Shown here: positions 47,184 through 59,033 of the stretch, piece after piece
How positions within the stretch are numbered: position 1 is the first letter of the stretch
Layout of the letters: every line of letters begins with the position of its first letter
DNA from: Magnolia sinica
Taxonomy: Eukaryota > Streptophyta > Magnoliopsida > Magnoliales > Magnoliaceae
Direction: 5' to 3'
Assembly (NCBI RefSeq): GCF_029962835.1
Contig: NC_080577.1
Location: forward strand, 4,464,001 to 4,528,000
Length of the DNA: 64,000 bases
Notes under the pieces: model-generated
Database searches by the model: none
What the model was told of the DNA's origin: nothing
Seen by the model: the letters and a program-made list of their open reading frames with translations, nothing else
Position numbers and translations under genes: made by a program

Positions 47184-47704
47184 TAGGGGTGCACATTTAA
47201 CCGGTAGAACCGTAGAACCGGACCGGAACCGACCAAACGGTCCGGTTTGGTCCGGTTCTAGAGTGCAACGGTTCCGGTTCCGGTTCCAAAAATCAAAGAA
47301 CCGGTGATAACGGTTCGGTTCTCGGTTTGGGGGTATGTAGAACCGAACCGAACCGTGAACCGATCCGTAGAACCGAACCTTGAACCGAACCGATGTATTT
47401 TTGCATATTTTATAATTATTTTCTCTAGAATAATTATTTTCATAAATATATTTTTGAACACCTTATACAACATCTAAACCATTTATCAAATAGACCACAA
47501 CATGGATGGACATGGGCTTGCAATTGGGTTGGATTATAGAAAGCCAAGAACCGTGGAACCAATCCGGAACCGAACCGGTTTTAACGGTTCGGTTCTAGGG
47601 TGCCAACGGTTCGGTTCCGGTTCCAAATTTCCTGGAACCGTTAGGAACGGTTCGGTTCCGGTTTCACCCCAAAACCGGACCAAACCGAACCGTGTGCACC
47701 CCTA
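47184..47704. mobile_element. hAT-type MITE with AACCG/CGGTT repeats
   Basis: Ends TAGGGGTGCACA and TGTGCACCCCTA are perfect 12-bp inverted repeats. A perfect 8-bp duplication ATGGTGGT flanks it (47176-47183 and 47705-47712). The outer thirds are dense with GGTTCGGTTC/GAACCGAACC in both orientations, as expected for hAT subterminal binding repeats. No coding. Confidence 0.85.
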
Positions 47705-47719
47705 ATGGTGGTAACAAAC

Positions 47720-48273
47720 GGACGCGACTTAGCTACTGTCAAGTTGAGTAGCGAATCGCTGCTGAAGTGACGTCACCAAGTTATCTGGGTCCAACCATGA
47801 TGAATGCGTTATATCCACACGGTCCATCCATTCGGAGAGATCATTTTAGGACATGAGTCAAAATGCGGCAGATAAAAATCTGTAATGGACCCCACTACAG
47901 AAAACAGTCGAGAAAGTGACATCCACCGTTGAAACCTTCCTAAAGTCCACCGTGATGTTTATTTGAGATCCAGCCCGTTAATAAGTTTAAAAGACATTAT
48001 AAAAGAGAAAAAAAATTTATCAGCTTGATCGAAAACTTTTGTGGCCCGTAGAAGTTTTTAATGGTGGTGTAACTTTCTATACTGCTTTCTGTGGTTGGGT
48101 CCATTGGAGCTTTGAACCTTAATCGTTCTTTTGCTCATGCCACAAAATGTTCTCTCCGAATGGATGGATGGTGTGGATACAAAACATACATCATGATGGG
48201 GCCCACGGAATTTAGCGACGTTACTTCTGTAGCGAGTCTCGCTGCTCAACCCGTCAGTAGCAAATCCGCGTCC
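47720..48273. mobile_element. Palindromic Mutator-type MITE, full length, 9-bp duplication
   Basis: Starts GGACGCGACTTAGCTACTG and ends CAGTAGCAAATCCGCGTCC. A perfect 9-bp duplication GTAACAAAC flanks it (47711-47719 and 48274-48282). The two arms, about 240 bp each, are reverse complements at roughly three bases in four, leaving a short loop. This is the reference copy for the palindromic family in this window. Confidence 0.85.
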
Positions 48274-48404
48274 GTAACAAACAGTGCCAACATTTTCAGA
48301 ACCGTGGTTTCCTCCGCATAGCACGCCCACTGCATTAGCAGTCTAGATCCTCCGATTGTTAGTCATAAACACGATCCACGGTGGGAGATCAATAAATAGA
48401 AGAG

Positions 48405-48540
48405 AGTTACTTGATACTCTGGCTGCTTATGACTCCTGATACGCAGTTAACATAGCAGAAATTAAATTGTGAAAAGTCCATTAGCTAAATTACGTCTAAA
48501 AATCAAATTGGTTGAGAAACCTAATGCACTGTTTTATTTT
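48405..48540 (-). repeat. Reverse copy of the dispersed repeat
   Basis: The reverse complement shares GTTTCTCAACCAATTTGATT and the CCAGAGTATCAAG end with 46640-46995. Confidence 0.45.
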
Positions 48541-48600
48541 TTAATGGTACTGCCGAAATATTTTCGTTTTTTTACCTTTTATAAATATCCAATATCCTAG

Positions 48601-49325
48601 GAGGTCGTTTGATTATTCATATGCATGGATAATTACCATGAATTTAATGTGAATTAAAATTACTCAGGAATTGTTTGGTTTTTCAATTTGCCCGTAAATC
48701 AGTATAAATGAAAAGTTATTATCTTATTTGATAATTTGTGCACCTTATCAATGGGATGGGATGGTACAATGAAATTATCCGCCTCTAAACTGGAGTAAAA
48801 CTTTGAAGCCCATTGTGATGTATATGACTTATCAAGTCCATTCATCCCTTATGCCAGCTCATTCTAAGGTATAGAAAAAAATTGAGAAAGATTCAAAGCT
48901 CAATGGACTACACCATTGGAAATAATGAGAATTGAAGGTCTATGATTGAAAAGTTCTTAATGGCTCCGAAAGTTTTGGATATGTTTATGTTTGTGATTTA
49001 CTTTTATCTATATTTGTGTGACTTTATGAATAAATTAGATGGCAAATAAACATCAATGTGGGATGTTATATAACACACTAGTTTTTATAGTGTGGTTTAC
49101 TTAAGTTTTAGATATGCTTCGTATTTGTGTTCATGCACTAAAATATTTTGATAAAATGAATGAACAATATAGATATATCACATACATCACCGTCGCTATT
49201 TTAATGGAGCCCTTTCTCAACCAATTTTCAAAGTAAAAGAATTTCACCTATTTTCTAACTAATATTATGAGTAATGATGACTAATTTACATGAATTTATT
49301 AAGAACTTGAAAATTCAAACATCCC
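48601..49325. mobile_element. MITE-like element with nested palindromic MITE
   Basis: The left TAGGAGGTCGTTTGATTATT and the right end (reverse complement TAGGGGATGTTTGAATTTTC) are similar inverted ends. A diverged palindromic copy occupies about 48770-49215. No target duplication was found. Confidence 0.5.
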
Positions 49326-50052
49326 CTAATTGTTTTTGGTAACATGTAAATAGATTCCGCTAAAATTTGGCAATCTATCATTGAAAAGCAAATATCAACA
49401 GAGAATTAGAGTGATGACTATAATTTGCCAATAGGTATAATAGAAATTAATGTAAGATAAAATCACATAATGTTAATGTATTTTCAAAAAGTGCCTATTG
49501 CCATATTTATCATCCATTGGATTCCAATTTATCTCAAATACACTCCTTTCAAATGCATCAATTATCACTAGTAGTTAAATAGATTTTTATTTATGCTACA
49601 TCTAAAATGGCACCTAACAGGGTAAGGCAGAGGCAATGATTCCAATTAGATAGCATAGGCTCCATTAGGGATGGCCCACCCAAGATTTGCAGAATCCTAG
49701 CCATTTAGTTAGTGCAAAAAAAATAAATAAAATGGCGGCCAGTAGAGAATACAATCACTAAATCTACGTTCAACCGTTGAAAAGGCCAAATATTGCACGG
49801 TTTCCAAGCTTGATATTTTTTTCCGACGTAAGGACCGGGAATTTCTGTTTGGGACACTTTTCTCTATTGAGTGCATCTAACCGCGTACACGTGTAGCTAT
49901 GCAGGCCATTGGATGGCCGTGACCTTGACTTGGGGTCAACCGGCCGTAGAAGTCAAGTCGCCTGTCTTTTCTAGTTTTTTAATGTTTTTGGATGACCATG
50001 ACTTAGGGATCGTGTTGGTCCGGCCCAGACGGTGCGGACGCGGATTTGATTT
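49326..50052. other. Intergenic, nothing recognised
   Basis: No gene or clear repeat, apart from GGACGCGGATTTGATTT at 50038-50052, a scrap of a palindromic-element end. Confidence 0.4.
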
Positions 50053-50480
50053 GGACGCGGATTAGGTGGTACCCGGTAAGAGCTTAGTAGGTGTTGCCCA
50101 TACTGTAGGGCCCACCTTAGATCATATTTTGTATATCCACTCCGTCCATCCGTTTTTACAGCTCATTTTAGGATATCTTCCAAAAAATTAAGCATATCTA
50201 AATCTTAGATATACCACACACACAAGAAACAGTGATGATTGAACACTCACCGTTAAAAACTTCTCAAAGTATACTGTAAAAAGATATGTAATGTTTATTT
50301 GTCATCTGACCTGTTGATAATGTTAATCAAAACTGGATAAAGGGAATACAAATATTAGCTTGATGTAAAACTTTTATGGCCTGCATAAAGCTTTTAATAG
50401 TGATTCACCGCTTTTTCAATGACCTGGTCCATCAGATATCTGGATATACTTAATTTTTAGGATAACATCTTAAATGAGCT
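50053..50480. mobile_element. Palindromic MITE copy, right end incomplete
   Basis: Starts GGACGCGGATTAGGTGGTAC. Left arm and loop are present; the right arm stops near TTAAATGAGCTG. Confidence 0.55.
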
Positions 50481-50559
50481 GATACTACCCACACGGTAAG
50501 GGTAATACCCACTTAGTTTTTACCTGGGTAAAAGCTAGTTGGCTCCCGACTTGATACTA

Positions 50560-51040
50560 CCCCAGCCTGCTGGGGTTATGTGGAGCCAACCTTAGTGTAT
50601 ATATTTTATCCACACTGTCCCTCCATTTTGAAAATGTATATATTTTATCTAAATTGTCCATTCATTTTGTATATTTTATCCACACTGTCCATCCATTTTG
50701 AAAAACTATTTTAGGCTATAAACTTGAAAAGGAGACAGATTGAAGGCTTAAGTGGACCACACCAAAAGAAATAGTCAAGATTGAAAGCATATAGTTGGAA
50801 TATTCTCGGGGGACATAGAAGTTTTAGATCAAGCTGATATTTTTGTTTTCCCTTAGTAAAGGTTTGTGTAACTCTACCAACAGATTATATGTTAAATAAA
50901 CCCCACGGCAGGCCCTAGAAAGTTTTCAATAGTAGGAGTTCAATTCCCGCGGCTTCTTGTGGTATGGTCCACTTGAAACTTCAATTTGCCTCTCTTTTGA
51001 ACTTATGCCCTAAAATAAGTGAACGACCTAATGAGGGTAG
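50560..51040. mobile_element. Palindromic MITE copy
   Basis: Left arm with a local duplication of the ATATTTTATCCACACTGTCC word (50598-50695), loop, and right arm to GGGTAGTACCTAATCGG. Confidence 0.5.
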
Positions 51041-51049
51041 TACCTAATC

Positions 51050-53005
51050 GGCCCCAAACAGTGCGGCCCTTACCATGGCCCACCTTGATGTATTTATTCT
51101 ATACCCAAACTGCTTATTTGGCTTGCCAAATTATTTTAAGGCATGAGCTAAAAGCAGATTTATTTCTTAAGTGGACCATAACATAGGTGTAAACACCCCA
51201 CCCCAGGGCAGCAAGTTGATTAAAATTGGATGGAACCACTGACTCAACCTTAATCTAAACCTTAATCCTGAAACCAACCCCTAGGGACATACATAGGCAA
51301 AACTAATAAACTCACTGGGTCAACTCACTAAGTCGAACCACTTAGTCAACCCACCTATCTAGCCTACCCAATCAACTCACCTAGCTAAACTCAAACCAAA
51401 ACCGGGCCTGAAATAAGCTCAAATTCAAAGCCCAATCAAAATCCGAGGAAAACAAAAATGACACCCCTTCAAGCATAGCCCCCCACACATATAGAGAAGC
51501 TCACTTGCCGAAGCAGGGGAGCTAATGTGTGATGAGTGGCCCACAAGGGGCCACCAGCCACATGGCATCTCTCCTGCTTTGGTAGAGAGCTTTATCGTTA
51601 TGCATTTGTTGCTCAGAGAACCCCGAATAGATGGCAAGGTGAAATGACTCTAGAACCCCTCATTTGCACCCAAAATTACAACATTTGCCATCCAATCCAA
51701 CCCATGAGATTTTGCCACATCGCAATCTCAAATCTCAACCATTCAAACCCTTTCCAACCTTAAACTTTGCATGAATTAGAAGGAAACCAGGTTGAGAAGA
51801 TATAAATAGCTCAATTCCCTTCTCATTTCAAGCATCCCTCACTCATTCAGAAAAAATCTCTTAAGCCCTTACCTTAGCCATTTCATCCCTCCACCAAGGA
51901 GAGAAAAGAGCCATAGAAAAAAGTCTAACCCAGGTCAAGCTTAACCCAGCCCAGTATTCTCCTGAGGCATTAAGATCTCGATCCAAGTCACTCAATCAAA
52001 ACATTGCTACACTACCATTATCCAATTGTCCGATCTTCGACCAGCTTCATTAAAACTTAGCAGTAGTACTGTGCAACACTTACTCCCTTCTCAACCCCCC
52101 CCCCCCAATAATTAAGTTCATCATTTCTTCATTTCATTGCATCTTGAACCTGGTCACTATAAACATATGCTATGTGGCTTACCGACTTAGTCGGATCTTG
52201 CCCATTCAAAAATTTGCATTGACTGGTTATTTGCTTTGGCAAGTGGATGAGTTTGGGCAGATTTATCTAGCTTGAACCTAAACCTGTCATGAGTTTTGCA
52301 TTCACCACAACATTACACACACCTTTGCGATGTTTGTGCATGAGAACCAATCCCTAACCCTCAAGAATAGTCAGATCTTGTGAAATAGAAACCGTATAGC
52401 AGTACGAGTAAAGTGGATGTCTAATACCTTCCTTTTTTGAAACCACGGTCCTTTACACTGAATATCTAATCATAGACCAAATAATCATCTTAGGATTGAG
52501 AATCTCTGGATCCTCTTTCCTAATGTTTTTATAGGGTCTAGTTAACTGTAAAGACAAAGTAACTAGTTAGTAGCAAATCTGATCAAACATAACACTCTTT
52601 TAATCAGGCACAAAGCCTAAAAAAAAAGCACTCGTGGAAGCACAAGTCAATTCTACCCTAGGATCTAGTGTCCACAATAGCAAACAATGGTGATTACCAT
52701 TAAATGGGCTACAAATATTTTGGATCAAGCTGATTTTAGTTTTACCTTCCATCCAGGTTTGTGTGACACTATTAACAGGGTGTATGGCAAATAAACATTA
52801 TGGATGCATTGCGACAATCCCTGGGAGGTTTTAATGGTGGAGCTTTCAATCGCCATTGTTTCCAATAATATGGTTACTCTAGATTTGGATATGCTTTATT
52901 CTTGGGCTCAACCTTAAATTAATATGGAAAAACACATGGACCATGTGGATATAGAGTACATACATCAACGGGGGCCCTACAATAAGGGCCGCATTGTCTT
53001 GGTTA
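51050..53005. mobile_element. Palindromic MITE split by an LTR insertion
   Basis: The left arm (CAAACAGTGCGGCCCTTACC onward) runs to 51187. The loop and right arm resume at 52677 and end CCTACAATAAGGGCCGCATT. Without the LTR the two parts join in normal family order. Confidence 0.65.
51188..52676. mobile_element. Solo LTR, 1.5 kb (gypsy-like)
   Basis: Begins TGTAAACACCCCACCCC and ends CTAGTGTCCACA (TG...CA). The flanks ATAGG (51183-51187) and ATAGC (52677-52681) match at 4 of 5 bases. It interrupts a palindromic MITE, which fixes its borders independently. A fossil with no coding part. Confidence 0.7.
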
Positions 53006-53056
53006 AGGCAATAATAATAATAATAATAATTTGAAAGATGAGTTCATTAGCCCCAT
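53006..53056. other. AAT microsatellite and left flank of the nested LTRs
   Basis: (AAT)n at about 53009-53031, then 53052-53056 CCCAT, the left target duplication of the giant solo LTR. Confidence 0.6.
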
Positions 53057-54735
53057 TGTAAGACCCGTATCCTAGCCTGTACTATTCCGTAGGCTTCCGC
53101 AGTCATCCCGGTCGAATTCCGGCGACTTGCGATCGGTTATTGGCGTTTGCGCGTGACCCTGAGATGTATCCTGTATGTCTGAGTCGGATCGACCCGAGAC
53201 TTATACCAGTGCGACTGCGCCGTCGCCGCGGTTCTGACGCCGCGTCTCGCTCACTGAGGCGATACCCATGCCAGGATATGTGGGCCTGCGTTCAGTTCGA
53301 GGAAAACGCCGCGCGTTGCAATCCCGAGAATCCATCACATCAATCTCATCAATCAATCAATGTACAAATCAAGTACATTCCATCACAAGTCATCACTCAC
53401 CCATACCTCTTTCTTCACCAAGTCAACAATACCCATGCCTAACCATCCCCTTTTACCAAAAGTTAAAGAAACCATACCTTCCATCCCATCTCTCTCACAT
53501 CTCCTCTCTCTTTCTCATTTTCTCATTTCAAGCAAATCTCATGAGAGAACCCACGTTCAAGCTCCATGGGAGTGAGCTAGTGTGGCCCACCTTCCTACCA
53601 CCCAATCCCACCACCCTAAGCCCATCTCAACCGTTGAAGTCCATCCTTTATAGCTCTAGCATGCTTTGGCAAAAGAAGGAGGTGAAAATCATAGGTGGGT
53701 GCTTCTTTCTCTTCCTCTCTCTCCCTCTGTCTACTGTTTTATGTGATGATGTGGCCGTGTGGGCCACTCGGATGGATCCCATCATGAAGTATGTATTTTA
53801 TCCAAGCCATATGTAGGTGGGATCCACTTTATATATGTGTTATATCCACAACATCAAGCCATTTGGTGGCCCCCATGTGGCACATTTGTAGGTGGGGTCC
53901 ACCTTATATGTATGTGTTTCCCAAACCGTCCAGCGTCCAGACGTGGCTGAAGAGTGAAGTGTGAACCGAGGGTACCGTCCAACCAATGGAAATACTAAAT
54001 AAATTTTGAATGTAACTTTAGGGTGGGTTGCTCATGCAGGCCCCACCTTAAGGTAGGGCTTTGATCCACACTGTCCATCATGTTTCCCACTTCATTTTAG
54101 GCGTTGAGCCGAAAAATGAGGCCAAACCGACTTACTGATGGGCCATACCATATCAAACAGTGTCTTTCACCGTTTAAATTCACTCAATTTTTCCTATACG
54201 CTTGAAGATGTCCAATATTGGACTTGATGGACTTGTCATGGGCTGTTGAAATCAATGGACGGGGTGGATTCTTCCGATGTGGGTCCCATGTATGAAAAAC
54301 CTCAGAAAAATGAGATTTTCAAAAAAAAAAAAAAAAACAAAGGGTGCAGCGCGAAAACGGGCAGGGACCCACGGCTCCAGCCATGGGCCCCACCATGATG
54401 TATATTTGTCATCCAACCCGCTCACATGGTGGGCCACTTCCAACAGCGGGCCCCCTCTAAAAATCAGCCTCATCCAATACTCAGGTGGCCCACGTCAGAG
54501 GGAAACAGTGGGATTGAACGTATACTATTGAAACCCATTTTGGGTCCACGGAAGTTTTGGAATTAATATGAAATTTATTTTTTTACTCTTCATCCAGGTC
54601 TGTGGACCTTATCAATGGGTTGGATGGCGTATGGACTTTATAGTGGGCCCCACGTGGAACCCACCGTTGATGTATGTGTTTTGCTTACACTGTCCACACC
54701 TGGACGGTGGGACCACCCCACGTGTGGGGCTGATA

Positions 54736-54793
<58 letters not shown>
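54736..54793. repeat. GT/AT microsatellite
   Basis: Short (GT)n followed by about 23 AT units. Confidence 0.9.
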
Positions 54794-54798
<5 letters not shown>

Positions 54799-55395
54799 AT
54801 AGATTATAAATTTTATATATAGATTTTATATTATGTTATATTACATGTACATGATGGTGGGCCTTCATGGGACCCACCATAATGCATGTGTTGCATCCAA
54901 GCTGTCCATCCATTTTGAAAGCTCATTTCATGGCGTGAGCTAAAGAATGAGTCAGATCCATAGCTCATGTGGACCCCGCCCTTGATGCATGTGTTGCATC
55001 CAAACCGTCCAACTATTTGGCAAGCTTGTCTTAACAGGCTTGAGACAAAAAAATAAGTCAGATCTAAAGTTTAAGTGGACCCCACCGTTCAAGGTAGTGG
55101 ACAATGACGTCCACTGCACAAAATTTCTAAGGGCCACGGGAGTTTCCTATTAAGCTGATATTTGTTCCACTTCATCTATCATTACGATAAATTATGAACA
55201 TGTTGGATGGGAAACATATGTTATGGTGGACATTAGGAACTTAAATGGTGGAAATCATTACCACCACTTTTATTTGGGTGTGGCCCATTTGATATACAAG
55301 GGGCCCATTGGTGTGGCCCATTTGATGTACGTATGACCATGTCAGGGGGGGTCATCTTGATGTGTTGTGGCCCGTCCAGTGGGGGCCCACCTTAA

Positions 55396-55710
55396 TGTGT
55401 AGGAGGCCCATGTTATGAGGCCCACTTTGATGTATTTTGTGGCCCAATTGTCGGGCCCACTTTGATGTATTTTGTGGCCCAATTGTCGGGCCCACTTTGA
55501 TGGATTTTGTGGCCCAATTGTCGGGCCCACTGTGATGTATTTTGTGGCCCATTTGTCGGGCCCACTTTGATGTATTTTGTGGCCCATTTGTCGGGCCCAC
55601 TTTGATGTCTTTTGTGGCCCAATTGTCGGGCCCACTGTGATGTATTTTGTGGCCCATTTGTCGGGCCCACTTTGATGTATTTTGTGGTCCATTCGAGGTG
55701 TCCATCTTGA
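55396..55710 (+). repeat. 35-bp tandem satellite, about 7-9 units
   Basis: Units start at 55431, 55466, 55501, 55536, 55571, 55606 and 55641; degenerate units flank them. Each reads TGTATTTTGTGGCCCAATTG then TCGGGCCCACTTTGA with few changes. All three frames stay open on the minus strand only because 35-bp periods shift frame; I do not regard these as proteins. Confidence 0.9.
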
Positions 55711-57330
55711 TGCATGCACTCCTTATTCACATCGTCCAGCAGCTACTGGACAGTGGGGCCCTCCCTATTATACGTTTATTATATGTGTTGTATAAGCATA
55801 CCGTCCATATGCAGTATGAGCTAGCACGATGTGTTATTTATCCACACCGCCCAATCTCTGGACGTGGGATGTGGAACCCGTGCAACATATGTATTTCATT
55901 CCCTGCAGTCCATCTGTGTAAGGTCCACCTTGATGCATCCGTTGTACACATGGATCCCTCATGATATATATAAGTTTTTATATCCATACTGTCCAACTAT
56001 TTGGACGGGATGCACCAAGATGTATTTTTATCCACGTCATCCAGGGTAGGCAGCCCATTATGATATATATCAGGGCCCATGGGTTGAGGCCCATTGAGAT
56101 GTATTCAAGGCCCTTGGGTTAAGGCCCATCGAAATGTATTTAGAGCATGAGCAGAGCCCGTCTCATATATTCCATCCTAACCGTCCAGATCATAGAGGAC
56201 TAGCTTCGATGTATGTTTTATCCATACCGTCTGTGGGACGAGTGACCCACTAGATGTATGCATGCTATATCTACACTAACCATCTAGTGGGGCCCATCTG
56301 CTGCATGTACAGGGCCTACCTATTGTGCATTTGTGCGGCCATTTGATGTAACCCTCTTGATGTGTATGAGGCCCATTAGTGCGGCCCATTGATGCAAGGC
56401 CTATTGAGACATGTATTGGGCCCATGACGCGTGACCCATTTGATGCATATAAGACCCATGGGTAGGGCCCACATGTTATGTATTTGAAGCCCATGAGCAG
56501 GGCCCACCTGAGGTTTATATATGGGCCCCATTTATGTGGCCCACTTGTATTTGAGGCCCACGGGTTGCGGCCCATGGGTCGTGGCCCATTGTGATGTATA
56601 CTTGGCTCATACGTCGTGGCCCATTGAGATGTGTTTCCGACCCATTTAGTAAGGCCATTGTGAAATGTTCCTGCTCATGTGATGAGGCCTATCGAGATGT
56701 ATTTCTGGCTCATATGATGCGGCCCACAGCGATGTGCATTAGGCCCATGTGATGCGACCCACTTGATTTATGAGACCATTCTGTAAGGTCATGGGCCTAC
56801 TATATGTTTGGCCCTATGTGGGACACTCGTCGGGAGCAATATTGATTAGATGTCCACACCGTGACCTTCCCTTAGGCCTTGATCGGCCGATTGCCTAATA
56901 CGGATCGAGGCTGATTATTGATCGAGGCCGATTACCGATTCTGATTTGTCTTGGTCGATTGCCTAATACGGATCGAGGCTGATTATCGATCGAGGCCGAT
57001 TACCGATTCTGATTTGTCGTAACTTATTATTGATTGCCGATCGAGGCTGATTATCGATCGAGGCCGATTACCGATTTTTGATTGCCAAGACCGATTGTCG
57101 AGACCTATAGATGTATATGTGATCCGTAGTTGAGGTCCATTGTGATGTATTTGAGGTTCAGGCGATGGAGTCCATTGTGATGTATATGAGGCCCATGTGA
57201 GAGGCCTATCGTGATATGTATTAAGCTCTTGAGTAAGGCCCATGGTGTTCTATATTTGGCCCTTGTGTGAGGTCATGGGTCCACTATATGTTAGGATCCA
57301 TGAGGGTCATTCCTTGGGGACAATGTTGGG
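55711..57330 (+). repeat. Degenerate GGCCCAT-GATGTAT array
   Basis: Loose repeats of GGCCCATTGNGATGTAT with variable spacing extend the satellite. A second local repeat with TCGATCGAGGCCGATTACC lies at about 56878-57100. Confidence 0.6.
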
Positions 57331-59033
57331 TAAATGTCCACATTGTCGAGGTCGATTGTCGATGCCGGTTGTTAATACTGATTATGAGTATGTGACAGCA
57401 TAACATCATGATACATGCCCATACGCATCATCTGCATGTTTGTTATGAGATGTGGTTGATCATTGCATATGTCATTGAGCATATTGTTATGAGACTCCCT
57501 GATAGGCATAAGTTATCTCACATGAGCACGCTGTGTGCGCAGGATTGATGCATGACTAAATTGTATGACTCATGCATCTCGCATTATGATTACTATACGC
57601 CCTAGTGAAATTAGGGTCGTAGCCTCCACAAGCATATCGTGGATGGCCAAATGGGACACCGGAAATGTTTGGTTCTAGTATACGGGCGCCATAGATGTCC
57701 CTGGGTGAAAATCCCTAAACCTCCGTGGCCAGGAGACGCCCCAACGTCGAGACCGAGTGGATACATGAGCGCCCGAGTGCCGAATACCAGGAGGTCGCGT
57801 CTCCCACTGTGTCATGGTCGGTTGGGAGGGGGTGTGGCCTTACCCGCCCGAGGGTAGGGGCAATACCAGGCTGAGTTTGACCAGCTCGTAAATGGGTCCG
57901 CTATCGACGTGCCGGATAGGTATTGGCAGACTATTGGTCAAGCGGATAGTGAGGTTTCTTACGCTCACTTGGACTGTGCGGCTAGGAGAGCGACAGTGCC
58001 ATTTGGAGTGTACTAAACCCCGGTGATGATCCCAGAGATGAACTGTACTAATATGTGGATTTAGTGAGTAGGAGTTGCATACTCATTCATGTATTCATTC
58101 ATTCACTATCCACTTGGGTTGGTGGTGTGCAACTATTTGTTACGTGTGCCTTCGCAATGGCCAGGATTTCGGTTGGGGCGCGCGACTAACCTGAGATCAG
58201 GAGTTTACCACATTGAGTCTGACTATCCAAATTTAGGTATGGGACTGGTTTGGATAGAAGTCCCTTGTGATGGACCCCATAGCTTGCGATACTACGTACT
58301 ATCATCCCGACCTCACACTCCGGCATGGTCATTTCATTCACACCGCATATGACATGTATATGGTCTAGATACGGCTGGCGTTATTCATGAACTCTTCAGG
58401 AATTGTATACTGCGTCGCATTCTTGGCATCTGACATTTGACTTTTTATGACTTCTTATTTGCATAGCTATTCTATATTGCTTACTCTGTTATCTTATGAT
58501 TTATGACCTCGTCAGTATTTCTGCTTACTTTGATAATTCATGATCTTGTCAATCTTTCTGCTTATTCTGGTAACGTATGATTTATGGATTACCACTATTT
58601 TCGGCATTGTATTGAATACTTGACACTTATCTTGTGCACACACTTACACCACCTTCTAAGCTTTCTATAAGCTTATGCACGATAGATGCGTGTAGGAGAT
58701 GTTAGGTTGCAGCATTGTTGAGCTTGGAGCGTGCAGCGGTCTTCTGGAGCTTGATTTTCGATTTATGTATTTCCTTATAGCATTGTACTCAACTGATTAT
58801 ATTAGTGGGTATGTGATGTTGATATTGCTTTTGTGAATTGGGTAATCTTGTGGTTGTGCTTATTACGAGTTAAATGTACAAAAAAAAATATTCCTCCTTG
58901 TAGGATCCCAAGATTGGAATCTGGCGTATCAACGCTGGGAGCCAAGAATGGGGTACTACGGAGGCTGTCGGCACCGGATTCGGCAATCGGGAATTTTGTG
59001 AATCCGATTTCTGGGTTTGGGGCGTGACACCCA

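Larger units (their letters stand above)
53057..59029 (+). mobile_element. Giant solo-LTR-like unit, 5973 bp
   Basis: Begins TGTAAGACCCGTATCC and ends TTTGGGGCGTGACA (TG...CA), flanked by a perfect 5-bp repeat CCCAT (53052-53056 and 59030-59034). I find no second copy of either end inside and no gag/pol relic, which fits a solo LTR. The last kilobase (ACACTTACACCACCTTC, GAGCTTGGAGCG) resembles the 3' part of Tekay/Del-type gypsy LTRs as I recall them. The middle is built from GGGCCCAC-rich words, with fragments like the palindromic MITE at about 54030-55300 and a 35-bp satellite. Treated as a fossil. Confidence 0.7.

Noticed and set aside
47184-47704. GGTTCGGTTC runs as telomere-like or minisatellite DNA
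   Set aside because: They lie in both orientations within an element that has hAT ends and an 8-bp duplication, so they are better read as subterminal repeats.
53140-53816. Frames of 100 and 182 residues at the start of the giant LTR
   Set aside because: Ser/Pro/His-rich low-complexity translation inside an LTR, without family similarity or a promoter context.
55396-55710. Regular short repeats as a possible CRISPR array
   Set aside because: There are no unique spacers, and the context is a plant LTR; it is a plain tandem satellite.
55342-55730. Overlapping 105-125-residue open frames of IHQSGPDNWATK-like repeats (minus strand)
   Set aside because: They are readings of the 35-bp satellite in three frames, not proteins.
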